DNA of 64,000 nucleotides from Symbiodinium kawagutii (GCA_009767595.1 VSDK01022257.1:252135-316134), one strand, 5' to 3'. Numbered from the stretch's first letter, positions 43,867-55,651 are shown. Notes: a model not told the origin generated them from the letters alone. Program-made: numbers and translations.

Positions 43867-44161
43867 TGGATTATAAATAACTAATGTTGAGAAACATTGG
43901 ATTATAATATCCATTTAGTGGTATTATCAATCCATTTATAATCCATATATATATATAAATAATGATAATGATAATAATAATGATAATGATTGATATGATC
44001 CCATATCAATGATAGATAATACTAGTCGATATATCATCCAATATATATATAATAATTGTTATTGGGCCCCCTATTTTGAGAAACACCCAAATTAGGCTTC
44101 ACCCTGACGTTGTTTGATCCTCAAATGGATCGCCGCGGCGCGCCGTTCGGAACTCCGCCAG

Positions 44162-44222
44162 GAGTTGAGGGAACGACCCGAGCTGGTGAACACGGGCTTA
44201 TGCTATCAGTTCATGTCCAAGG
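44162..44222 (+). CDS. CCCH gene 2, linker plus first half of finger 2
   Basis: CCAG|G ... AAG G|GTTGCT. Reads ELRERPELVNTGLCYQFMSK with the Gly codon split, 61 nt, phase 0 in and 1 out, as in paralogue 1 (67 nt, same phases). Upstream residues in the same frame (ARRSELRQ) lie before the acceptor and resemble a local duplication of the linker. Supplies Cys 1 of finger 2. Confidence 0.82.
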
Positions 44223-44636
44223 GTTGCTGGGCTGGCACGACATGTTGTGGGCATAAGCAACTAGGAATGGCTGGTATTGCTGTTGGAAGAGTTTTCGGTA
44301 TTTGTCATTTGTAGATGGTTTTACCAAAGTAATACTTCATTTTTACTAAGCATCAATATCCATCATTTTTAATTGTTACCACTGACTTACCACATTTTTG
44401 TTGTTGAGCGTTGCGGTCTTGTTACTTTGTATCGTATGGTGGAGCTTGTAACCCTCAAGGCTGAAGTGGTGTAGTACAAGTACCTGGTTTCAGTGGTTGT
44501 CAGATGTGAGAACCCATCGGGGCCAGTGATGACCTCTTTCTTGCCACTTGTCAGGCATTGTCCATCAGTCTCAGTACAAATGATACCCGCTTCACTCTGA
44601 AATCTCTCCCTGAACAGTGCCTGGTGATCCACAGCA

Positions 44637-44730
44637 ATATGGTGGTTTCTCAAAATAGGGGTACCCCCAAATCATCCCAATATCAATTCATAACAATAAA
44701 CCAACCATTTTAGTTGGTATATCCCCAATT
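44637..44730. repeat. IR-A element copy (right end eroded)
   Basis: ATATGGTGGTTTCTCAAAATAGGGGTACCCCCAAATCATCC ... AATAAACCAACCATTTTAG, then diverged. Confidence 0.8.
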
Positions 44731-44924
44731 ATTAGCTATGATTTCCCTGTGAACCATGATTAACCATTCTAGCTGCTATAAATTTCTCTATTTTATGACC
44801 CCCCCCATGTATGGCTGGCATTCACCAGCCTGGCTTCTACGTGTGGTCACGACTGGGGAGACATCTCCAAGGCTTGGGGATGGGGCCATGGCTGGTGCGA
44901 TTGGAAGTACTCTCCGGGAATCGA

Positions 44925-45070
44925 ACCTTGCTGGCTGGAAAAGATACCATTTTCATAGGAAGACCCTGAGAAATCATCCATCAAAATGGAGGAAAACCCC
45001 GAGAAATCAATAGAAACCATCCATCAGAATAAATCAAAATAATAGTAGATTTTCCAGCCAGAGGGCAACC
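44925..45070. repeat. IR-D-like element (diverged)
   Basis: GCTGGCTGGAAAAGATACC ... ATAGTAGATTTTCCAGCCAGAGGG; central CCATCAAAATGGAGGAAAACC..AACCATCCATCAGAAT is a further inverted pair. Confidence 0.45.
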
Positions 45071-45468
45071 ACGAGTGGTTGCTGGCAATTCCGGCAGGGC
45101 AGCTGTGCCAGCGCTCAGGGCCCAAAGCATCATCGTTTTAAGGTAGCGCAAGGCTGCAATTGTTCCAACCAGGTTGGTTCTCTGGAGGATAACCATACTC
45201 AACGGTAAGCAACAATCAACAGCCCTGAAAAAATAGTTGTAACAACCAACAAGTGACTCAGTGATGGCTCAACAACCAACAAGTGATGGTTTAACATGCA
45301 GCAAGTGATCTGGATGGCTTATACCCACTAACTTAGGTTTTTAGTGTGTTTGGGATATGATTGATTTACCATATAACCACTAAAAATATATTTTTAGCAA
45401 GGGATCTATAAGCCACCAAGTGATGGTCAACCATTCCATTGATTGATGAATCGCTCAGCCGTGGCGAG

Positions 45469-45530
45469 GCCAATGCAAACGGGGCGCTAGCTGCACCTTT
45501 GCCCATGGCAAGAAGGAACTGCGCGACTTG
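45469..45530 (+). CDS. CCCH gene 2, second half of finger 2
   Basis: GCGAG|GC ... TTG|GCGTTT (GC donor). Completing the split Gly it reads QCKRGASCTFAHGKKELRDL. Joined to the previous exon: LCYQFMSKG-QCKRGASCTFAH, C-x8-C-x5-C-x3-H with all ligands. It is 62 nt, exactly the length of the paralogue-3 exon, with the same phases. No long open frame covers it; it was found by motif. Confidence 0.85.
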
Positions 45531-45617
45531 GCGTTTCAACCAGTAGGGTTGAGGGTGGTTGAAAAAACATGAAAAAACATCCCTGGTTGCCATCATCCCT
45601 ACTTGTAGTTAATGGCT

Positions 45618-45672
45618 GGTTATATGGTGGTTATATGGTGGTTATATGGTGGTTATATGGTGGTTATATGGT
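45618..45672. repeat. 11-bp tandem repeat, five copies
   Basis: GGTTATATGGT repeated five times head to tail, just 90 nt inside the intron. Confidence 0.95.
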
Positions 45673-45732
45673 TGATAGTTAATGGTCAATAGTGATTAAT
45701 AGTGGTTATATGGTGGTGAAAATGTAGTTATG

Positions 45733-45945
45733 GCATAACCAACATAGGATTTCTATAGGGATTATGGTTATTAGTAATGTTTAATAGCGGTTAATAACCA
45801 ACAATACTAGGTTAGAAAAAGGGCATAATAACCAACACAGGATTTCTATAGGGATTATCGGGATTATGGTTATTAATACTGTTTGGTAGCGGTTAATAAC
45901 CAACAGTACTAGGTTAGAAAAAGGGCATAACCAACATAGGTTGTA
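45733..45945. repeat. Tandem duplication of about 95-100 bp
   Basis: ATAACCAACATAGGATTTCTATAGGGATTATGG..TACTAGGTTAGAAAAAGGGCATAA occurs twice in tandem with a 10-bp internal insertion in the second copy, and begins a third time. Confidence 0.85.
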
Positions 45946-46547
45946 GGTACTTGGATGTGCAGATGGGGTTAGTTCACCATGGGTTAGTTACACCTTATGT
46001 TTGGTAGCTGAAATAACCCCGTTACAAAACCACGGGAAGTGGGACCACTTACGAGCCGTGGGGGTTCGCATCCAAGTAGCAACCAACCATTGACATGAGA
46101 AAATCGAGCATTTATAGCTGGGAAACCCAAGATAGATTATGTTCCAGCCCAGTATTTCTCTCTGGGAAATTCACATGGAACAACAATCGATCATATATAG
46201 CTGGTTTGCCGATTCAAACGGCTGTTTTTTGGTTTATTGTCTTCTTCTGAAACAACGATGATTTGGGTGGCACAGAAACCGCAACTGATGAGGAAATTGT
46301 TCAGGAACAACAATTCTTGATGGCTATCAACTTGTTATTGCTACTATTTAATTCATGTGATTACCACTTGATAAACCAACCTGGAAGCTGAACACCTACA
46401 TTTTCTGTGGGAAGAGCAGTGAGATTTTCGACCAGTCGTGGCGGGGTGCCCCGGGCTCCTTCTGTTTGGCTCAACAGAGCACGGGGAGATCCGTGGGGAG
46501 CTCAACCCCCAAACGTGGACTGCAATGGCATGGCCTTTGATGCATGA

Positions 46548-46704
46548 CTGGTTGGTGGTTGGAGTGACATGGCTCTTATTGTCCAAAATGGAAAATGGTT
46601 GGTTGGTGGTTGGTTGGTTGTTGGTAGTTGGATTAAAACCAACTGGTTGGTTGGTTGACAAACGCGCATATTTTGCATGACGGGGTAGTTCAACCACCAA
46701 CCAG
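46548..46704. repeat. IR-B element copy with internal expansion
   Basis: CTGGTTGGTGGTTGGAGTGACATGG ... GGGTAGTTCAACCACCAACCAG; the GGTTGGTTGG core is duplicated so the element is about 157 bp. Confidence 0.7.
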
Positions 46705-47689
46705 ATGAGTTGCTTCTGCCCAAACATATGCATGTGGAGGCACAGCCCCATTCGTTGCGGTGATCTGGCGATGTTTCCAATGGGCCACCCCACGATTTCG
46801 CATACATGTTTATTGTGATGTGTCTATCACTATCTGTTCCTCCAAAAGGTGGCGCGCAGCAAGATGTAGTTGATTGAGGGTGGCACTTGATGACGGTCAC
46901 CAAGCTGAACAGCGGTCAAAGGTTCACGTAATTTTGATTGTTGTCTATCCGAAGCTCTAAGCAAAGCAGACAGTGTCTGTTCAACAAGCTGCGCAAAGTC
47001 ATTTGCCACCTGCTTTTGACACTAACCAAAGAACGCTTGGTTGATCTTAATTGAGCATCATGGACCATGATAGACACTACTACACCTTAAAGCATCCCCA
47101 AAACCATAAGTAGAGCCCAAAAATTCGCCGGCAATTAGCTTTAATTAATCCCCTCAAACATAAATAACACCCTTGAATACAAGATACTTGATATATAGAC
47201 TCTAATAGACCTTACTCAAAAAAGTAGACAACAGCCCATGATACCCCATATTAGAAGGTAATAAACCTTAAAAAACCGAAGGCAATCCCACAGTCACATC
47301 CTGGAGTAGCAGATAGAATACTTCAAGCCACCCAAGAATTCTGTAGCTAACAGTCCCTTTAGTGAAAGCCTGGTCACTGCAAGTGACGGCTCCTTCAAAG
47401 GATTCCCAGATTTTTCTGGCAAAATCTACGTTGGAATCCCGTATACTTGCTGGTAAAAACAAGGCGTTCCAAGGTCAATTTTCCCAGCAACCATTTCTGG
47501 GATTGTGGACGGCGAATTTTTTATTAATGGAATGGCCGTTACTAACCATCATTAATCCGTTACATGAGCCGTAAATGGCCACTACAAACCACTACTGACA
47601 ACTACTAAGCATGAATCATCAATTAACCATCAAAATTACCAACCATCCTTACGATCATGGACCATCACTACCCATCCTTACCATCAGAG

Positions 47690-47869
47690 GGGGCCATCGA
47701 TATCAACGACGGATTTGCTCCAGGCGAACTCCCAGAGTCCCAAGAGCCGGCCACGGAACGGAGGCGAGCCTCCGGGGCAAGGGAGCCAGGGGTGGGGCCA
47801 GGGAGGGAAGAACTTGCGGCCCTAGGACTGGAGCGACAAGGAGACTTTGTACACCAAATGATAGTGAAG
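47690..47869 (+). CDS. CCCH gene 2, charged linker exon
   Basis: AGAG|G ... AAG|GTTTGT, 60 codons, phase 0 both ends, matching its neighbours. Reads GAIDINDGFAPGELPESQEP, then an Arg/Glu-rich part (ATERRRASGAREPG..REELAALGLERQGDF). Two other frames of the same GC-rich block are open over most of its length; this one is preferred for phase and length. Low-complexity, likely disordered. Confidence 0.6.
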
Positions 47870-48433
47870 GTTTGTGAAGGTCGGATGGTTGGGAACTGTT
47901 GTTGATGATGGATAGCTGATTCATTGAATGATAGTTGATATTGGTTTTGTTGACAAGATTAGCCGTACTTGGTTCATTCCGGTTCATTCGCCGTCGAATA
48001 ATGTTAATACTGGCTCATAGCCAATGAATATGGGTTAGTCATAGCTAGCTAATCTTGTCCAATGATAGTTCAGAATGACAGCGGCTACTTGTGGATCACA
48101 ATAATCGAAGATGACCCAAGCAACCTGGATTTATTTTGGTCAGCAATTGTTAATGATGCTAGCTGCTAGAGGATGTTTGGTACGTGATGTTCGAGAATGG
48201 ATTAATTGGATTGATGGTGAGTCATGGCTGGTAATGGCTTGGAATTTCCAGCAAGATCTGGACATTATTCTAGATCTCCCATGAGACGGTTGACAATGGC
48301 TAATCTTGGTCAGTTGTACTGGTACTGACCTGATAGCCTGTTCTCAATCAACAAGCAGCAACCCAATTGTATATATATATATATATATATACGTAGTCAA
48401 TTTGATCCAGCATGTTCTTGGGAGGCTGGAAAG

Positions 48434-48623
48434 GTTCATCCAGCGACCGCACGGCCTGCACTAAGGAAAGCATCGGCCGCCAAACCACGTGGAACTCCGC
48501 CATCCTTGTCGGAGACTGCGCCATTTCTGCCATCGCCAGCTTTGCTCCCCACCTTGCCGCCTTTGTTGCCAGCAATGCCTTTGCTGCCCATGGATGATCT
48601 CATGTTGACAGGCCGGCCATGGG
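48434..48623 (+). CDS. CCCH gene 2, proline/leucine-rich exon
   Basis: AAAG|G ... G|GTGTGA. Reads VHPATARPALRKASAAKPRG then TPPSLSETAPFLPSPALLPTL with repeated LP pairs and LLPMDD. Phase 0 in, 1 out, fitting both neighbours. AT simple repeat (48370-48392) lies just before it. Confidence 0.65.
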
Positions 48624-49250
48624 GTGTGACTTACATGGATGACTTCAGATTGCCAACCGCCGACCGACCAATCATTGTTGTGTCTCTTCTTTTTGTAGAA
48701 TGTGAAACAGCTTGCTTATGATTATTGAATGGCCATGTACAGCCCAATGCTTGTTTGTACCAGATATTCAGCGAGTTGTATTGCCCTTAGTTGGTGCTTT
48801 ATCATCCGGTATTCTCCATTGCATCCAACTGCAATCATAATTCATGGTGGTTAAGCCCCGAGCATGAACCCATCAAATTTGTGGTGTCAAGGGGCCGGTT
48901 GGTAAGTTTTCCTGACTAGCTAGTTGCACTTGGAAGCAATCTATCAGTCACCCACAGTTCCAAACACCAACCAACGGCTGTCTAACATACACATCACTAG
49001 AGGTATTCGTCTTTGCTGTAAACGTGCATTTGTGTGGTAAGTTGGCTTTTGCCAACCACCCAACCAGATAGTTGTCCCTAGTTTTCTTGTGAATAATATC
49101 CTAATCCATCAAGCTATCTTTGGTTCTAAACGGTAATTGCGATTCTGAACCACGATTACTAGACAACCAACCTCGGCATCCAGCTCAATGTTTGGTCAAT
49201 TTGGTGATATGAGCCACAACCAAGGCAGCTAAAGCTCTGATCTTCAGCAG

Positions 49251-49374
49251 GGCAAGGGCCACGGGGCCACGTGTCGCAAGGCCTGTCCGCTCCTTTGCGT
49301 CCTCCTCCTGGTCTTCCGCCACCACCTGTGGCACCACTGGCACTGGCCCTGGCAGCACTGTGCTCCCAAGACTG
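49251..49374 (+). CDS. CCCH gene 2, PPPGL exon
   Basis: AGCAG|GG completes a Gly codon, then QGPRGHVSQGLSAPLRPPPG continuing LPPPPVAPLALALAALCSQD. Donor TG|GAGACA (GA type), phase 2. The same motif and the same donor type and phase occur in paralogue 1 at 28.2 kb. The minus-strand open frame over it is a shadow. Confidence 0.7.
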
Positions 49375-50132
49375 GAGACATGGCGCAGATGGTGGCGATT
49401 CATCCCCTTAATGGACCCGTGTTGTTGAGGGGTACAATCAAGAAAATCAAGAAGCTGCTACTGTTGCCAGTACACTATTGAATAACTAGGCGTACTTTTG
49501 AATCATAGAGTGGCAAGAAGTGTATCAGGAATTTCAAGGACAACTATCCATTCCACAACTATTCTTTCACTGCACTTCATTGCTTAGGGGTGCCACCATA
49601 GGTTGATCTGTTGGCGTATCGAAACAACAATCAGCAGTTGTATTCACCATTCAAATGCTACACTTCCCAGCAGTTCTGTTCAACAACTTCGCAGGGATAG
49701 TTGATATTTCTGGGTGTTTTTCTTGTTGGAAATATATATCAACAACTTCATCAACCATCAATAGCCACCACTAACGTCCATCGTTATACAACCATCATAC
49801 TAAGCTTCATGATCCATCATGGACCATCGTTAATCATTACCTTTCCATGACATTCCCATCAATGATACTATTATTAACGGTCATGATCTCCAAAAAATAT
49901 CATCAAGCCTCCTGAAATCATCATCAACTCACCCACCATAATCACTCACCATTTCATCAACCACCAGCACAAATCACCATAAACCAACATTTCCCAAGCA
50001 TTTAACCAACCACTTCACCACCAACCACTTCACCGTCATTCACCACCCTTTCACCACTTCACCAACCATCATTATTCACCGAACCCACCCTGGAACCACC
50101 ATGGAACCACCCTGGAACCACCCTGGAACCAG

Positions 50133-50274
50133 CCCGGTGCCGCCCGGGCGTCCACGGCCAAGGAAGGGCTGTGCTCTCAGCCGATCGCCCACGACGGCCT
50201 CGGTGGAGGGCGTCATCTCCAGCGCGTCGTCGTCCAGCGGAGAGGTGGAGGAGCCGTGGCGAGGAGGGCGGTGA
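50133..50274 (+). CDS. CCCH gene 2, serine-rich exon, possibly last
   Basis: AACCAG|C completes the split codon and reads PVPPGRPRPRKGCALSRSPT then TASVEGVISSASSSSGEVEE and PWRGGR with TGA at 50272. It may end the protein, or a donor such as GCG|GTGACG may splice around the stop. Preceded by about 400 nt of CCACCAACCACTTCACC-type DNA and followed at once by GGTTGGTTGGGG-type DNA, the clearest mirror of intron polarity after 31.7 kb. Confidence 0.6.
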
Positions 50275-51239
50275 CGTTGGGCGGTTGTGGTGATTGGTTG
50301 GGTTGGTTGGGGGTTGGGGGTTGTGGTGGTTGGTTGTGGTTGGTTGGGTTGGTTGGTTGGTGAATCAGTGGTTAATGAATGAGTTGTTGATGGGTCGTTT
50401 TTGGGTGATTCTTGGTTAAGGGTTGGTTGTTCAGGACCAGTGTTGGTTCATGTCGCTGGCTAGTGATTGGTGAATGGGGTGGGAATTGAAAGCTGTCGAT
50501 TACTGTTGATCTGGGACACATCGTGTTGCCTGCGACCACGCGTATCGTGTGCTTTCTTTTGATTGGGTCTCACTGAGCTTGGTATCAACAATCTCTGTCA
50601 ATTGTCAGTATTGTTGCTGGTTCTTGTTGATACAAACAAGCACCGTCAAGCACTATTGACAATGAATTGCCTATTACAACAGCGACCTAGTAGTTGCTGA
50701 TGCCTAGTCCTGGTTCAACTCTGAAGCATTCGGATGCTTACAGTTTTGCCGCTGTCTCGGGGCAGACTGCTGAAACCGCCCTACAGGACCGGTTCCACAT
50801 GTCACTTGCAGAGTCTCAAGATCCTTGGACGCAACGGCAGCCCTTCACATCTACCAGTTGCGGTTCGTCCAACTTTTGGGGTTACCCAGCTCGCCACAAG
50901 GTCGTATCCAGGAACCCTTTAATTGAACTACCCCAAAGGATCAAGGTTCTATTTTGAGTTCATTGGGTATCACATATCTTGCTGAAGAGCCATGGCCAAG
51001 CCAAATGTAATTTCCCTCGGTTGTTGGTCCAGGTGAGCGATATTCTCAAGCATAGGAAAGGAGTCAAACCTTTTCTTGATGGTTTTCCGTTTGGATGGTA
51101 TGACTGGCGAGGCATGTCCAAACGGTCTGACTCCTTGAAACATTTTCCACCATTTTGATTCCTGGCTGTTTTTCCAGGAATCAAATGTTTCATTCATTTT
51201 CAACTGCCAATTTGGTCCCTGGATTGAACACTTATCCTC

Positions 51240-51334
51240 CAAGTAAACTAACTTGGGAGCTAAAAATCAACAGGTTCAATGGGTAAGGCAGCTATAAATG
51301 GTAGAATTTTCACTTCCAGCTTAGTTTACTCCGG
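51240..51334. repeat. IR-D element copy
   Basis: CAAGTAAACTAACTTGGGAGC ... CTATAAATGGTAGAATTTTCACTTCCAGCTTAGTTTACTC. Confidence 0.7.
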
Positions 51335-51662
51335 CTTAATCCATATTTTTCTTCGGAAATCTCCTGTCCTGCGGTCCCCAAGCCACTCATCTCCATGGCG
51401 TTTGAAAGGGCCAGCCACCCTCATTCCATGAGGGGTGCTGTCATATGCGTTCAGCTTCATGACATAATCATTGATCTGATTGGTGTAACTTGAATCAACA
51501 GTTTGGATCAATTTAGACCTTAATAATCACTACTCACCATAAGCCATTCAAACTCGACACAGATCGTTGAACATCATTGGGAAGCATGTCTGACAAACCA
51601 ATATTGCTTCACATTGCTTTATTACACCATTAGATTTTTGGACATTATGCCCTATTATTAAT

Positions 51663-51767
51663 CATATAGGTGTTTCTCCAAATGGAGGAACCCCCAAATC
51701 ATCCGCAATTCACCAATTATAGTGAAAAACCAGTCTGGGGGTCTCCTGTTTTGAGAAACCACCATAT
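51663..51767. repeat. IR-A element copy
   Basis: CATATAGGTGTTTCTCCAAATGGAGG ... GGGGGTCTCCTGTTTTGAGAAACCACCATAT. Confidence 0.85.
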
Positions 51768-52800
51768 TGTTACAGTAATGGTCATAGCCCCTACAGAACC
51801 ACCATCAAACCTTTCTTTCATATCACTTGCCTCAGGAGTGCCACGCCATATCGCCGGTGACGACGCAGTGCCACTTGGCCACCGGCAGATGGTGTGGTGC
51901 CATGGGGTCCGAAGTCAGCACCCCTGGGGATCAACATATGGTGGTAAATCAGCATATGAGTTCAATCGAAGTAGCAAGATTTTGAGGTGTTTCCCAGTGT
52001 ACCAGTAAATCCCAGCACTGAAGTCATGTACATGAAGAACGGTTGGTAGAATGAATATTCTATCATTGATAGTGTCTGGATATCAGGTAAGCCATCATGT
52101 TTTTTTTGAGACCATGTCTCAGGAAAGTAGTGTTCAGCCCCTTTAAGTGTCGGTTGGTCTTGCTTACTGCCCAAGTTCAAAGGATGGCAGAGCACTCACT
52201 CCAGCGGTATCCCCCAAATCACACCTAAGAGTCCAGTGAACACACAAATCACACTAGAGTATATAGTGAAACACCAACACCCTCAGAGTACAAGAGGTTC
52301 AGAGTACAAGCGGGCAGCCCAAGTTGTGAGATTTGCTATATTTTCGTTAATGTTTTTGATCATTCGAAGCTATGTTTTAACGGCGAATCCATTTCTAGCC
52401 ATCGCAGTAACCCCTCAACCAACCAATTGGGTGCGCATCATTAACGGGGAAACCACCAATTTTTGGGGTACACGATTTATGGACAAAACCAAATAAGATC
52501 AACCACCGTTGATTACCAAGCATCATCCAATGTTCATTCCCAAGCACTGTTGAGCGCTATTGATTACTGTCCATTCTTACAATTAGCCAACTATCCTCCG
52601 TTTTGATCTGCTCGGTGGTTGAGTGATCAATGTTTTGCCCAACCGGGCCAGCGTGTTCTGTGAGGTGAAAGCGCTGCCCCTTTCTGGCTTTAGGAAGGTG
52701 CGGTTTTCGTGGCGAGACCCGGATGGGAGCCAGCCCGGTGTCATTGCAAGCTGCCTGCAACAAAGAGGAGAATGATTGGTACTGCCATTGCTTCGTTCAA

Positions 52801-52902
52801 TTTCTTACAGAAAGGGGACCCCCAAAATGGTTGGTTTATTGATAAACAATGATTCATATGGGATGATTTGGGGGTACCCCCGGATGAAATGAGAAACACC
52901 CA
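52801..52902. repeat. IR-A element copy
   Basis: TTTCTTACAGAAAGGGGACCCCC ... GATGATTTGGGGGTACCCCC..AATGAGAAACACCCAA. Confidence 0.75.
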
Positions 52903-54314
52903 ATTGTTAGCAATGGTAAAGCACGGTGAATAGCGCTTAGGTGGCTTATGAAGATGGTCAGTAGTGGTTGAGTGCGTCCAGCTGGTATTGATTGATCATT
53001 AAATGGCACTGAAAATATACCCACTGAACATCTTAAGATGGGTGGTTAACACCGATTGATGGTTAATGATAGGACCAACAAGAACAGGCAATAAACATCG
53101 GTTGCCGGGGTATGGGTCATTGCCAGTAATCCCCATACTGTGGCTACGGATCTGAGTAGTTTGATTATTTTTGGGAGGTGAGCTGCCACAAGGAATTTTG
53201 AGCCACAGCCACATCTGAGTCATGATTGCTTTGATTGTCCTTGATACGTGCCATACACTTGCCATGTTCTCAAACCTGCAGTTTGCCTTTCGGCAATTTG
53301 TTGCGGTGCTGACATACGGAGTGGCGCCCCAACGCTATGAATCAGTCTTAAGAAGTTACTATATATATCTATGTATTTATGTGAATAAATAACCGAGGCA
53401 GCTTATTTAGTTTGATGTCATCAGACTTTGCCAGATCAGTTTCTCCACACGCCCAGGAGGTGCAGCACCGTGGTCGTGAACACCGGTGAACAGTGAAACA
53501 CAACGGGCCGGCTGCCTGCGCTGAACAGTGCAGCAGCCTCTCTGGATTTGCACTTGGCAAAACCAGGAGCTTCAGTGGTGCGCCGTGCGCATTTACCGGT
53601 CGCAGTTTTTCTCGCCAGCAGTCGCAGTAATTAATGTGTAAAGATCGGCTGCTGGCGGTGGCTGTGCGAAGGGGCAGCCACAACTCACTCAGCTTCCCTC
53701 ATGAAGCTTCGAGGGGGTGTCATCAGTGGTCCAAGTTGTGTGTGCTATGCTTGGAATCTGCTCGCTAGAACCGGTGACTGTACCACTTCCTCGGAGTTTC
53801 TTGAGCACAGATCATCTTCCAAATTTGAGCAGGTGGGACCATCATCAAATTTGTAGGACAAAGAAGGTTATCGACTGTTTGTTTTGCCTTTCAGCTGCTT
53901 TGTTGACTTCCTCCCACTGCTCTCTTGGAGTTTCAACGGAATCGAAGGATTCACCACAGCGCAAAGCATTTCCGAAATCGCGCAAAGCATTTCCTAACCA
54001 CCTCCGTTCGGTGGAATACCCGGACCCACCCGTCGTTTCATTGCCACAACGAGGTCCCTGAGTCGTGCGATGCCTGGTCGCATCTTTGGGGTGCCACGAC
54101 TGTGGTGCTATTGTAACTAGCTTGTGAACGTGAGGGTGGCAGCAGAGAACGGAAAGAAAAGTGCCTGGTGCTTGGGAGGGAGTGAGCTTGGGAGCCAAAG
54201 GTTCCAGGTACATCTCTAATGGGGGAGCAAGCTAAACGGCTACCACCCATAGGATGGTCATTGATGGCCATGGGTCGCCCAGAGACCGAAACTTTTGCAA
54301 AGTTCAGCCCCAGG

Positions 54315-54540
54315 GTTCCTACAAGGTGGTTATAGTTTGCTTATAAACCCTTGAACTGGTACTTAATCCTATATAGCTAACTTAGGTATAGAAACTTAAA
54401 AACCCTTGAAGTGGTCATTAACCCTTGAACTGGTACTTAACCCTGGTTATACTAACTACAAGGCGCTTATAGTTACTTAACCCTATTATACTTTAAACCA
54501 ACATCTCAAGGTCGTGGTTGGGGGCCTACCTTGTAGGGCT
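54315..54540. repeat. IR-E element copy
   Basis: CCTACAAGGTGGTTATAG at the left and GGGGGCCTACCTTGTAGG at the right (inverted); three internal CCCTTGAA-TGGTACTTAA-CCC units and a CTACAAGGCGCTTATAG copy. Confidence 0.6.
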
Positions 54541-54601
54541 CAGATGTTCCTCTGTGGATCTTGCGCCTCGCGCCTCGCGGCTGAGCATCTGTGATTTTTA
54601 G

Positions 54602-54700
54602 TACCGCGGCGCGCCCGAGCCTTCGCCCAGCCCCACGCCGTTGGGTACCAATGACGGCGCCGGACACTCGGAGCACCTTGAAGTTCACGCGGATGTGCAA
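54602..54700 (+). CDS. CCCH gene 3, first exon
   Basis: TTTTAG| ... AA|GTGCCT. The probable start is ATG at 54651: MTAPDTRSTLKFTRMCK. Upstream in-frame sequence (TAARPSLRPAPRRWVP) could be a longer N-terminus. The LKFTRMC end, split codon and phase 2 are as in paralogues 1 and 2. GC-rich island in repeats. Supplies Cys 1 of finger 1. Confidence 0.78.
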
Positions 54701-54740
54701 GTGCCTTGGCTACGGGGAGAGTCGTTTCTGGGGCGTGCTG

Positions 54741-54825
54741 GCATCATCAACCATCATCATCAACATCATCATCATCATCATCATCATCATCATGATCATC
54801 ATCATCATCATCATCATCGTCGTCA
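54741..54825. repeat. (CAT)n microsatellite
   Basis: CATCATCATCATCATCATCAT with CAACAT and CATGAT interruptions, 40 nt inside the first intron. Confidence 0.95.
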
Positions 54826-55495
54826 CCATCAACTCATCATCATTCACCATTATTCACCCAATTCTGCTTTCAACAACACTGGTCGATGATGGTGAATGAT
54901 GGCAATTCAATAAACTTTCAACCATCAATCATGACCGATTTACCATCCCTTTTTTTCCGCCATTGGCCCTTTCTCACCTGCCGACGCCTTGCCCCCAAAA
55001 CTCGGGGCCCCTAAACGTTAGCGAAGTTGATGATTTGATTCGCCATGTAACAAGCTGGTTATATCTACCATTCGCAGGGTAGTTACTCTAGTGAACTGGC
55101 CTAACTGAACTAACCAATTTATAGTAGGTGGCTTACAACAAGGGGGTCCATATACTACAACCTGGTCACTATACTTAGGTAGTATATAAACCAGCTTAGC
55201 TACTTGGAGGCTCCAGCTTGTCTGAGTAACTGAGTATTGTTTGGACTGAAAATTACCTCTTTAAGCCACCGAAGTATATCTACTAAGACTGGTACTTTCC
55301 TGAGTTCCGTTCACCTTTACAATCATTACCAACCACTATCGGATCTAATCCATCAACCATAGTCAACTCCCTTTTTGACTCCCTAGGTTATGACCATGGT
55401 TACATCAGATACTCATTACTCATAGTGAGCTCCCCTAAGAATTCGAATGGAAGAAATCTCCTCAGCAACGCGCAGCTCGCTCAGCTCGCTCCCAG
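54826..55495. other. CCCH gene 3, rest of first intron
   Basis: IR-E-like motifs (TTATATCTACCATTCGCAGGGTAGTTACTC and AACCTGGTCACTATACTTAGG, 55065-55230) and no other exon. Confidence 0.45.
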
Positions 55496-55580
55496 GTATT
55501 GGAGTTCCAATCGCTGCACCATGGGCGATGCCTGCAACTTTGCGCACAACAACATTGAGCTCCGGGAGCAGCCGGACTTG
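55496..55580 (+). CDS. CCCH gene 3, second part of finger 1 and ELREQPDL linker
   Basis: CCCAG|G ... TTG|GCCACT (GC donor). One base completes the Lys codon, then YWSSNRCTMGDACNFAHNNI followed by ELREQPDL. Joined to exon 1: MCK-YWSSNRCTMGDACNFAH, that is C-x7-C-x5-C-x3-H, a complete canonical CCCH finger reconstructed across the splice junction. The only copy in the window with finger 1 intact. Phase 2 in, 0 out. Confidence 0.85.
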
Positions 55581-55651
55581 GCCACTCGGCGGAGATGGCG
55601 TGTTGGGTAGTGGCAACAAGTGACTAAGGGGGATAGAACTCCAAACTATAG

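Larger units (their letters stand above)
42826..44161. other. CCCH gene 2 intron with three IR-A elements
   Basis: Two full IR-A copies (43472-43577, 43752-43866) and a right-half copy (44060-44091) within 650 bp, plus AT and ATAATG simple repeats (43920-44060). Confidence 0.6.
45531..47689. other. CCCH gene 2 intron (2.2 kb)
   Basis: G/T-rich start with two tandem repeats, an expanded IR-B copy (46548-46704), then unique DNA and a C/A-rich end (ACTACAAACCACTACTGACAACTACTAAG). No further exon recognised. Confidence 0.5.
50275..54601. other. Presumed gap between CCCH genes 2 and 3 (4.3 kb)
   Basis: IR-D (51240-51334), IR-A (51663-51767, 52801-52902), a weak IR-C (53109-53213) and an IR-E (54315-54540). 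Open frames at 50694-50957 (plus), 50970-51242 (minus), 53369-53683 (minus) and 53717-54061 (plus) have ordinary protein-like composition in parts but no recognised family and no supporting splice context. Might include missed terminal exons of gene 2. Confidence 0.35.

Noticed and set aside
44905-44945. tRNA-like T-arm (GGTTCGATTCCC on the minus strand)
   Set aside because: Flanking stem does not pair, and no D-arm, anticodon stem or acceptor stem is visible.
49185-49403. Minus-strand 72-codon frame
   Set aside because: Shadow of the PPPGL exon of CCCH gene 2.
50960-51242. Minus-strand 77- and 90-codon frames
   Set aside because: One looks protein-like, but it ends at an IR-D element and nothing supports expression.
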